Source: Gammaproteobacteria bacterium (GTDB lineage Bacteria; Pseudomonadota; Gammaproteobacteria; HK1). Taken from it: a DNA stretch of 7,695 nucleotides. This document shows, one piece after another, positions 1 through 5,125 of the stretch. The DNA is taken from NCBI GenBank assembly GCA_020444775.1, contig JAGRHX010001055.1:1-7695 (forward strand), read 5' to 3'. The first letter of the stretch is position 1. Each line of letters opens with the position of its first letter. The position numbers and the translations under genes are program-made. The notes below the pieces were generated by a model. That model worked only from the letters and a program-made list of their open reading frames with translations. It had not been told where the DNA came from and made no database searches.

Positions 1-270
1 CATCAGCGGCTGCTGGCGGCCGGTATAGCGGCGGCACCGGTCGCCGGTGCCGCCGAGCTGCTGGCTTGCGCGCATCTGCGCGAGCGCGGCTTCTGGCGCG
101 CCGGTGCGGCAGGCGGGGAGTTGCCCGGGTTTCCCTGGCGTGGCAGCGTCGAGCCGCACTCGGCTCCGGCACCCGCACTGGGGGCGGACAACGAGTGGGT
201 GGCGCGTGAGATCCTGGGGCTGGACGAGGCACGTTATCGAGCGCTGTGTGAGGCGGGCGCCTTCGGTTGA
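1..270 (+). CDS. CaiB/BaiF-type CoA-transferase (family III), C-terminal fragment
   Basis: This is the last 89 codons of a gene whose start lies before the window; it is in frame from base 1 and stops with TGA at 268-270. Family III CoA-transferases move coenzyme A between organic acids in the cytoplasm through an aspartyl-CoA thioester. The catalytic Asp lies in the missing N-terminal part, so activity cannot be judged. The visible part matches the usual family ending: 'GIAAAPVAGAAELL' followed by 'HLRERGFW', a 'PGFPWR' stretch, a Pro/Ala-rich 'PAPALG' segment with 'DNEWVAREILGLDEA', and an Ala/Gly-rich end. In this family these segments correspond to the 'aP v.s..el..dphl..rg', 'g.p..ls' and 'lGehn.evL.elGls..ei..L...gv' pattern. 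The gene converges on nrdJ with only 16 bases between stop codons. The substrate cannot be inferred from the fragment. The family call is from remembered sequence patterns and is fairly secure. Confidence 0.8.
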   Translation, partial: HQRLLAAGIAAAPVAGAAELLACAHLRERGFWRAGAAGGELPGFPWRGSVEPHSAPAPALGADNEWVAREILGLDEARYRALCEAGAFG

Positions 271-286
271 GGTTGGGTCGCGTTCT

Positions 287-2035
287 TCACTCGCGCTCAC
301 AGGGGCTCGCCTGCGAGCAACCGATCACCGCGCCACGGATGGTGTCGGGTCGATAGGCGGTGCAGCCCTTCAGGCCGAGCGCCCAGGCGCGTTCGTAGAT
401 GGCGGCGAAGGATTCGAATCCGGTGCTCGCGGCGACGCTGACCGTCTTGGATATGGCATTGTCCACGAACGGTTGCAGCACGGCCTGCATGGCGAGCTGG
501 TCATCGGCCGAAATCTGCTGAAGGGGCGAGAAGGCGGGTGGTAGACCACTGTGGCCACGGGCGCGCCAGAGACCCAGTGACCAGTCCTCGATCTCCATGG
601 TGGTCAGCCGCCCGCGCGCATCGCGCAGTCTGCGTTCGTAACGGTCGCTGAATATCGGCTCCATACCGCTGGAGACGTTGCCGGCCAGCAGGCTGATGCT
701 GCCGGTCGGCGCGATCGCCGTCAGATGACTGTTGCGGATGCCGTGGCGGGCGATGTTGTCGCGCAGCTCCGCCGGCAGAGTCCCGATGAATTCGCTGTGC
801 AGGTAGGGTTGTTGCTCGAAACAAGGAAAGCTGCCGCGTTCCTCGGCCAGCGCTATGGAGGCCTGGTAGGCGGCATGCGTGATGGTGCGCATGATCGCGC
901 CGGCCTGACGGCGTGCCGTCTCGCTGTCGTAGCGAAGGCCCAACATGACGAGCGCGTCCGCGAGTCCGGTGATACCCAGACCGATGCGTCGCGTCGCGCG
1001 GGCTTCGCTAGCCTGGGCGCGCAGCGGAAAGCGTGTGACGTCGATGACGTCATCGAGGAAGCGAACCGCGATGGCGGCGGATTCCGCGAGTGAGCGCAGA
1101 TCCACCTGGGCGTCGGTGCAAAATGGCGACGCGATGAAGGCAGGTAGATTCAGCGCGGCCAGGTTGCAGCTGCCGTTTGCTGGTAGCGGTACCTCACCAC
1201 AGGGGTTGGTGGCGCTGATCTGCTCGCGCCAGCGTAGGTTGTTGCAGGCGTTGATGCGGTCGATGAACAGCACGCCGGGCTCCGCGCTGTCATAGGCGGC
1301 GCGTAGCAGTCTTTGCCATAGATCGCGCGCACCGATCTGCCGGCGCGCGGATCCGCTATGTGGGTGATGACCGCGATAGTCAGACGGATGGCTCAGCAGC
1401 CAGGGGCCATCGGCTTGCAGCGCTTGCATGAACGCGTCGCTGATGAGCACCGAGAGATTGAAGCCGCTCAGTCGGCCGCGGGCACGCTTGGCATCGACGA
1501 ATCGCTCGATGTCCGGATGGTCGCAGCGCAGCGTCGCCATCATCGCGCCACGCCGCGGGCTGGTGCTGAGCAGGGTGCTACAGGTGCTGTCCCATATCTC
1601 CATGAACGAGACCGGACCCGAGGCGATGCCGCCACTGCCGCGAGCGATGCTGCCGGCCGGGCGCAGTGGCGAGAAATCGATGCCGATACCGCCACCTTGC
1701 TGCAAGGTGACCGCGCTTTCGCGAAGCCCGCGCATGATCCCGGACAGCGAGTCCTCGAGGGTGCCCATGACGAAGCAATTGCACAGGGTACGTCGCTGGC
1801 CCGACCCGGCGCCGGCAATGATACGCCCGCCCGGCAGCAGTCTGCCGCTGCGTAGCTGCTCGAGAAAGCGTGGCGTCCAGAGCTGTCGCGCCGGTGCGGC
1901 CTCGACTCGAGCCACCGCGCGCGCCACCCGTCGCCAGGTCGCGTCCAGGTCGGTCTCCGCTCGATCGTTGCGTTGCAGCCGGTACTTGTTGTCCCAGATC
2001 CAGTTCGAGAGCACCGCTGCCGGGATGGGGCTCAA
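287..2035 (-). CDS. nrdJ: Adenosylcobalamin-dependent (class II) ribonucleotide reductase
   Basis: The enzyme reduces ribonucleotides to deoxyribonucleotides for DNA synthesis, using adenosylcobalamin to make a cysteine thiyl radical, so it needs no oxygen and no second radical subunit. Numbered from the proposed start (582 aa), visible features are the 'NCFV' redox cysteine (C87), a glycine-rich 'QQGGGIGIDFS' loop, the active-site 'NPCGE' (N277, C279 as radical cysteine, E281), the partner redox cysteine in 'GSCNLAALNL' (C290), and the phosphate-binding 'APTGSIS' near 442-448. A C-terminal pair (C573, C579) could be re-reduced by thioredoxin. There is no ATP-cone and no long C-terminal extension, so this is the short form. 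I chose the TTG start at 2035 because GGAGA sits 6 bases upstream and the protein then begins just before the family-typical 'WDNKYRL'. A GTG at 2077 would add 14 Arg-rich residues and has no clear ribosome-binding site. The gene diverges from the small acidic protein gene. I see no cobalamin riboswitch upstream. Confidence 0.95.
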   Translation of the reverse strand: MSPIPAAVLSNWIWDNKYRLQRNDRAETDLDATWRRVARAVARVEAAPARQLWTPRFLEQLRSGRLLPGGRIIAGAGSGQRRTLCNCFVMGTLEDSLSGIMRGLRESAVTLQQGGGIGIDFSPLRPAGSIARGSGGIASGPVSFMEIWDSTCSTLLSTSPRRGAMMATLRCDHPDIERFVDAKRARGRLSGFNLSVLISDAFMQALQADGPWLLSHPSDYRGHHPHSGSARRQIGARDLWQRLLRAAYDSAEPGVLFIDRINACNNLRWREQISATNPCGEVPLPANGSCNLAALNLPAFIASPFCTDAQVDLRSLAESAAIAVRFLDDVIDVTRFPLRAQASEARATRRIGLGITGLADALVMLGLRYDSETARRQAGAIMRTITHAAYQASIALAEERGSFPCFEQQPYLHSEFIGTLPAELRDNIARHGIRNSHLTAIAPTGSISLLAGNVSSGMEPIFSDRYERRLRDARGRLTTMEIEDWSLGLWRARGHSGLPPAFSPLQQISADDQLAMQAVLQPFVDNAISKTVSVAASTGFESFAAIYERAWALGLKGCTAYRPDTIRGAVIGCSQASPCERE

Positions 2036-2041
2036 GAGGCA

Positions 2042-2046
2042 TCTCC
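2042..2046 (-). promoter_or_regulatory. Ribosome-binding site deciding the nrdJ start
   Basis: On the minus strand GGAGA is followed by six bases and then TTG (2035-2033). This is the only well-spaced Shine-Dalgarno match near the 5' end of nrdJ; the upstream GTG at 2077 has none. It supports a rare TTG start and a 582-residue product. Confidence 0.55.
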
Positions 2047-2148
2047 GTCGAATGGTCGTGCGCTCCGACGCTGCCACCGGCTGTCGTTGCCGGTGTTGAT
2101 CTGTGTCACGGGTGCAGCCGTGGATACGCGCGGCGGGGGCAATATCGA

Positions 2149-2162
2149 TTGATCGGTATCAA
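2149..2162. promoter_or_regulatory. Perfect inverted repeat between nrdJ and the acidic protein gene
   Basis: TTGAT-CGGT-ATCAA is a perfect 5-base dyad with a 4-base spacer. It lies within the only non-coding stretch between two divergent genes, so it could be an operator acting on either. It does not look like the NrdR box (acaCwAtATaTwGtgt). No clear -35/-10 pair was found next to it. The arms are short and chance occurrence is quite possible. Confidence 0.25.
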
Positions 2163-2245
2163 CGGTGCCGGTCGCGCAAGCAGCTCAAATCGTGGTTCCA
2201 GCCCGTTGCTGGCGGGGATGAGTGACCCTGACGGAGGGTGGGAAG

Positions 2246-2704
2246 ATGAGCGATGATCTGGAGCCGTTGGTCGGCCAGTGGTATCGACACCTGGACAAAG
2301 GTCAGACCTTCCAGGTGGTGAGCGTGGATACGGATACGGGGCTGGTCGAGACGCAGATGTTCGACGGCGACCTTGAAGAATTGGAGCTGGCCGAATGGGC
2401 CGGGCTCGATCTCGAGCCCATAGACGAGCCGGAGGATATCACCGGGCCCTTGGACGACGTGGAGCCAGACGACCTGGGCTTCTCTGAGACCGACATGGGT
2501 GACTCAGATTGGGGCGAGTCGTTGCAGAGCGTTCATCCGCACGAGAGCGGGATGGACGAGTTCGAGGAGGACACCGACGCGGAGTTCCGACGAGGACGGC
2601 CGATCGAGGCGCCACGTGGTGACGACGATCTGGTCGAGAGTGAATGGGGCGAGGCCGCGCGCTCTCCCGAAGACCTGGCGGGTGATGGTGAGGACGAGGT
2701 CTGA
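2246..2704 (+). CDS. Small acidic protein, DUF6763-like, function unknown
   Basis: A 152-residue cytoplasmic protein with no signal peptide or membrane segment. By hand count 50 residues are Asp or Glu (33%) and only 7 are Lys or Arg. The first ~85 residues look like a conserved domain: 'LVGQWYRHLDKGQTFQVV' followed by 'VDTDTGLVETQMFDGDLEE', which suggests a small beta-barrel-like fold, then 'EDITGPLDDVEPDDLG' and 'SETDMG'. The rest (about 90-152) is low-complexity, acidic and probably disordered. I recall this N-terminal pattern from a family of unknown function in gammaproteobacteria (DUF6763), but could not check it. The ATG at 2246 is preceded by GGAGGG at 2233-2238 with 7 bases between, much better than the in-frame upstream start at 2222. 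It diverges from nrdJ and is followed after 95 bases by the Mut7-C gene on the same strand, so the two may be co-transcribed. Confidence 0.85.
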   Translation: MSDDLEPLVGQWYRHLDKGQTFQVVSVDTDTGLVETQMFDGDLEELELAEWAGLDLEPIDEPEDITGPLDDVEPDDLGFSETDMGDSDWGESLQSVHPHESGMDEFEEDTDAEFRRGRPIEAPRGDDDLVESEWGEAARSPEDLAGDGEDEV

Positions 2705-2799
2705 GCCCGCTCGGTTCGAGCCTGCCAGGGGATGGTCGTCAAACGTCGAGATGCTGGCCGTAAACCGAGCGCCGCCGGATCCGTGACAGGCAATCGGCT

Positions 2800-3546
2800 G
2801 TGAATGAGCGGTCCGAACTGGTGTTCAGGTTCTACGGGGAGCTGAACGATTTCCTGCCCGAGTCGCAACGGCAACGGGCAACGCTCTGTGCTTGTGCCCG
2901 CGATGCCTCGCTCAAACATGCGATCGAGGCGCTTGGTGTGCCACATCCGGAGATTGCCCTGGTGCTGGTCGATGGCGAACCCGTGGCCTTGTCGCAAGCG
3001 GCGTGTGATGGTGCGCGGGTCGCGGTGTATCCGCGTTTCTTCGGGCTGAAGCTGGCGCCTGCCATGGTGGCGAGTCCGCCGCTGCCAGAGCCGCGCCGCT
3101 TCCTCGCCGACGGGCATCTTTTTGCGCTCGGGCGAAAGTTGCGGATGTTGGGCTTCGATACGGTGCTGCCGCGGTCTCTGGACGACGCGCTGCTGGCCGC
3201 ATGCGCGGCACGGGAACGTCGCATCCTGCTGACTCGGGATCGGGAGCTTCTGAAACGCGCCGAGGTCGAGTTCGGTCGGTATGTTCGCGCGGTGCGTCCG
3301 CAGGCTCAGCTACGTGAGCTGGTGCTCGCATTCGATCTGGCGACTCGGGCACGACCGTTCGTACGTTGCATGGAATGCAATGGTGACCTGCGCCCGGTCG
3401 GCGCAGCGGCGGTTCGTCACCGCGTTCCCCCTGGCGTGGCTGCCCGGTACACGCGTTTCGTTCGTTGTGTGGCCTGCGACCGGGTCTACTGGCAGGGTAG
3501 CCATTACGCACGAATGCGCGACGGGCTCGACGCCGTGCTGGGCTGA
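2800..3546 (+). CDS. Mut7-C RNase-domain protein with N-terminal ubiquitin-like fold
   Basis: A 248-residue protein, probably an RNA-cleaving or RNA-binding enzyme in the cytoplasm; the true substrate is unknown. Residues 1-85 resemble the Mut7-C ubiquitin (beta-grasp, ThiS/MoaD-like) domain: 'LVFRFYGELNDFLP' at the start and 'RVAVYPRFFGL' at the end. There is no terminal Gly-Gly, so it is not a conventional sulfur carrier. Residues ~100-180 match the PIN-like Mut7-C RNase domain: 'FLADGHLFALGRKLRMLGFD' with D104 and D120, then 'RILLTRDRELL' with D147, which are the likely metal-binding acidic residues. Residues 190-226 form a zinc ribbon with C190-x2-C193 and C223-x2-C226, followed by 'VYWQGSHYARM', typical of the family end. 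The start is GTG at 2800, with AGG at 2788-2790 nine bases upstream. It follows the acidic protein gene by 95 bases and converges on the dehydrogenase gene. The family call is strong and the biological role open. Confidence 0.92.
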   Translation: MNERSELVFRFYGELNDFLPESQRQRATLCACARDASLKHAIEALGVPHPEIALVLVDGEPVALSQAACDGARVAVYPRFFGLKLAPAMVASPPLPEPRRFLADGHLFALGRKLRMLGFDTVLPRSLDDALLAACAARERRILLTRDRELLKRAEVEFGRYVRAVRPQAQLRELVLAFDLATRARPFVRCMECNGDLRPVGAAAVRHRVPPGVAARYTRFVRCVACDRVYWQGSHYARMRDGLDAVLG

Positions 3547-3553
3547 AGAGCCC
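3540..3553. terminator. Possible hairpin at the 3' end of the Mut7-C gene
   Basis: GGGCT-GAAG-AGCCC forms a perfect 5-base-pair stem with a tetraloop and overlaps the stop codon of the Mut7-C gene. There is no T-tract after it, so it is not a classical Rho-independent terminator. It lies in the 23-base gap between two convergent genes, where a transcription stop would be useful. Confidence 0.3.
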
Positions 3554-3560
3554 GACGCGC

Positions 3561-3580
3561 CGGTCAGGCCTATTTGACCG
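3561..3580. terminator. Possible hairpin at the 3' end of the dehydrogenase gene
   Basis: CGGTCA and TGACCG (3561-3566 and 3575-3580) are perfectly complementary with an 8-base loop and span the dehydrogenase stop codon. No T-run follows on either strand. With the hairpin at 3540-3553 it gives two stems back to back between convergent genes. Confidence 0.25.
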
Positions 3581-4337
3581 TGATGCCCGAATCCACCGGG
3601 AAGATCTGACCGGTGACGAGCCTGGATTCATCCGAGGCCAGGTACACGGCCATGTGCGCGATGTCCATCGGCTGACCGAGGCCCAGGACATGCATGGCCT
3701 CCAGACGTGCCATCGTGTCGCCGCTTTCGAACAGTCGCTTGACCCGGTCGGTGAGGATCACCGTCGGCGCGATGGCATTGACCCGGATCCGGTCGGCGCC
3801 GTACTCGACGGCCATCGAGCGGGTGATGGCGGCGACACCGCCTTTCGCGGCCGTGTAGGCATCGCGACCGGGGAAGGCCATCAAGGCGACGATCGAGGAC
3901 ATGTTGATGATCGAGCCGCCACCGGCGGTGCGCAGCGCGGGGATCGCGTGTCTGCAGCAGACGAAAGTGCCGTACAGGTCGAGCTTGATGACCCGCCAGA
4001 ACTCTTCGTCACCGACTTCGCCAGCGGGGCCGTCGTCGTTGGTCGAGCCCCCGGCGTTGTTGTGCAGCACGTCCAGCCGGCCGAAGGCCGAAAGAGTTGC
4101 CGCCACCGCAGCCGCCACGCTCTTGTCCGAGGTCACGTCCGTCTGCACGAAGCGTGCTTCACCACCGGAGTTCCCCGCGGTCGCATTGGCCGCGTCGGCG
4201 CTGGCCTGACCTGCTTCGGCATCCTGGTCGGCGACGATCACCTTGGCGCCTTCCTCGACGAAGCGGCGGGCCGTGGCGCGGCCGATGCCACCACCGCCGC
4301 CCGTGATCAACGCTACCTTGCCATTGAGTCTGTTCAT
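3570..4337 (-). CDS. Short-chain dehydrogenase/reductase (classical SDR)
   Basis: A 255-residue cytoplasmic NAD(P)-dependent oxidoreductase of the classical SDR family, of usual length. Motifs are complete in order: the nucleotide-binding 'TGGGGGIG' at 12-19, an acidic residue after strand 2 ('VIVAD', D37) that favours NAD over NADP, 'TDVTS' near 66-70, 'NNAG' at 93-96, the catalytic Ser in 'NMSS' (S148) and 'YTAAK' (Y161, K165). The catalytic Asn usually found on helix 4 seems to be Asp (D120 in 'KLDLYGTF'), a change seen in some active relatives. The end ('VYLASDESRLVTGQIFPVDSG') is typical of the glucose 1-dehydrogenase/3-oxoacyl reductase-like branch. The ATG at 4337 is chosen because the Rossmann fold begins directly after it; the frame extends upstream to 4481 but those 48 residues are not SDR-like. 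GGAG lies about 10 bases upstream. The substrate cannot be read from sequence, and neighbours give no pathway. Confidence 0.93.
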   Translation of the reverse strand: MNRLNGKVALITGGGGGIGRATARRFVEEGAKVIVADQDAEAGQASADAANATAGNSGGEARFVQTDVTSDKSVAAAVAATLSAFGRLDVLHNNAGGSTNDDGPAGEVGDEEFWRVIKLDLYGTFVCCRHAIPALRTAGGGSIINMSSIVALMAFPGRDAYTAAKGGVAAITRSMAVEYGADRIRVNAIAPTVILTDRVKRLFESGDTMARLEAMHVLGLGQPMDIAHMAVYLASDESRLVTGQIFPVDSGITVK

Positions 4338-4407
4338 GCTCGGTCTGCTCCAGTGGTGATTGCGGGGTGAATCCAGGAACGCGGGTTCGCGCCGTCGGCC
4401 TGCCATC

Positions 4408-4439
4408 ATGATTCCAGATGGGTCCATCGAATCATCTGG
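4408..4439. promoter_or_regulatory. Overlapping inverted repeats upstream of the dehydrogenase gene
   Basis: Two 7-base perfect dyads overlap here: ATGATTC (4408-4414) with GAATCAT (4429-4435), and CCAGATG (4414-4420) with CATCTGG (4433-4439). They are 71 to 102 bases before the dehydrogenase start, a sensible place for an operator or a 5' leader hairpin. A TTGACA -35-like hexamer on the minus strand lies further upstream at 4481-4476, but no good -10 is found 16-18 bases from it, so I do not name a promoter. Confidence 0.35.
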
Positions 4440-4648
4440 CGGCATTGGTCGGTGCGTGCCATAGCTTCGACCCGCTGTCAATCAGTCCCCGCGTGTGATG
4501 GTGAAGGCCATGATGACCTGATGGGCTAGCTTGTCCGGACGGATCTCGATTTGTCGGATTTTCTTACAGCGCCGCCCGGGACAGAAGCTTCACCCGAGAT
4601 AAGTCGGGCCAGCGCAGGCTGAAGGTTCGCATCGCCTCGAAAGTGTCA

Positions 4649-4663
4649 GGGAAGATAATTCCC
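4649..4663 (+). promoter_or_regulatory. Dyad enclosing a -10-like hexamer
   Basis: GGGAAGATAATTCCC is a perfect 5-base inverted repeat (GGGAA/TTCCC) whose centre includes GATAAT, a five-of-six match to the sigma-70 -10 element TATAAT. No convincing -35 sits 16-18 bases upstream, which would fit an activator-dependent or non-sigma-70 promoter, or chance. It is 463 bases before the large gene, so a long 5' leader would follow. Confidence 0.3.
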
Positions 4664-4693
4664 TATTGTAGGCAATTCGAGGTCGAAACTTCA

Positions 4694-4713
4694 TGGCATT
4701 CGCGCAAATGCAA
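4694..4713. promoter_or_regulatory. Inverted repeat, possible operator
   Basis: GCATT (4696-4700) and AATGC (4707-4711) are a perfect dyad with a 6-base spacer. Extending to 7 bases each side gives TGGCATT/AATGCAA with one mismatch. A further small dyad, CGCA-A-TGCG, follows at 4731-4739. Their spacing and position in the AT-richer patch fit protein-binding sites, but no regulator family is recognised. Confidence 0.3.
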
Positions 4714-4933
4714 AATTACTTCCACATGATCGCAATGCGCTGTCGGAAAATTTGACGCGCGCAGGGCCACGGATCGGTCGACCTGCACGGACGGTCGAGA
4801 ACACAATCATCGACACTCAGACTATCCGAGGCTTAGCGGCGTTTGTGTTCAGTGGCGTGGATCTTGCTTTCGGGCAGCTCGAGTGTTCCAGAACCATTAC
4901 CGTCCGTTCTGCCATCTTTTGCTCCTCCGGCGC

Positions 4934-4998
4934 GACCGGGCCAACCGGTCACTCCTGTTGCCGTCTTGCCGACGCTCGGCCAGGCATGCCCGGCCGAG
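4934..4998 (+). other. Two strong stem-loops in the presumed leader of the large gene
   Basis: GACCGG (4934-4939) pairs with CCGGTC (4945-4950) around a 5-base loop. CTCGGCC (4975-4981) pairs with GGCCGAG (4992-4998) around a 10-base loop that itself holds the palindrome GGCATGCC (4983-4990). Neither is followed by a T-run, so they are unlikely to be intrinsic terminators. They could be RNA structure in the 5' leader or simply a result of high GC content. Confidence 0.3.
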
Positions 4999-5116
4999 TC
5001 CGGGACCACCCGCGGAGCACGGCGACCCCGGGGGCATCTTTCCCGACGCTTCGGGCCGTGTAGGCCTCTGTCGATGGCTTCGAACGTAGCGACGCCGTAG
5101 TGAACTAAAAAAATTT

Positions 5117-5120
5117 GAGG
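5117..5120 (+). promoter_or_regulatory. Ribosome-binding site of the large mosaic protein
   Basis: GAGG lies 5 bases before the ATG at 5126 and is preceded by a seven-A run (5107-5113) and TTT. An A/T-rich tract directly upstream of a Shine-Dalgarno sequence commonly helps ribosome loading. It fixes the start of the large gene. Confidence 0.6.
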
Positions 5121-5125
5121 TTTCC

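Larger units (their letters stand above)
4338..5125. other. 788-base intergenic region without a credible gene
   Basis: This lies between the starts of the dehydrogenase (-) and the large mosaic protein (+), so it should hold both promoters. I see no protein family signal in any frame; short open frames such as the one at 4752-5063 (+) have unremarkable composition and no good ribosome-binding site. An AT-richer patch near 4640-4750 carries three inverted repeats, the best -10-like hexamer (GATAAT, 4654-4659) among them. The GC-rich part at 4930-5060 contains two strong stems (4934-4950, 4975-4998) that may form a structured 5' leader. The region ends in an A-rich run before the ribosome-binding site of the large gene. 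No tRNA, known riboswitch or mobile-element end was recognised. Confidence 0.6.

Noticed and set aside
1428..2099. 223-codon open frame on the plus strand opposite nrdJ
   Set aside because: The minus strand encodes a complete class II reductase with all active-site motifs. The plus-strand product is Arg/Ser-rich and characteristic of antisense translation in high-GC genes.
2078..2245. Cobalamin riboswitch upstream of nrdJ
   Set aside because: Reading the minus strand, I could not find the conserved B12-box or the GCCACTG core.
4338..4481. 48-residue N-terminal extension of the dehydrogenase
   Set aside because: The Rossmann fold starts right after the ATG at 4337, the extension has no targeting or domain signal, and it would cover the interlocked dyads.
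4690..4712. Sigma-54 promoter (TGGC...GC) near the AT-rich patch
   Set aside because: TGGCAT is followed by CGCGCAAAT rather than a TTGCA/T element at the right spacing.
4752..5063. 103-codon open frame in the intergenic region (+)
   Set aside because: It starts without a clear ribosome-binding site, has low-complexity, unremarkable composition and no recognisable motif; long chance frames are common in high-GC DNA.
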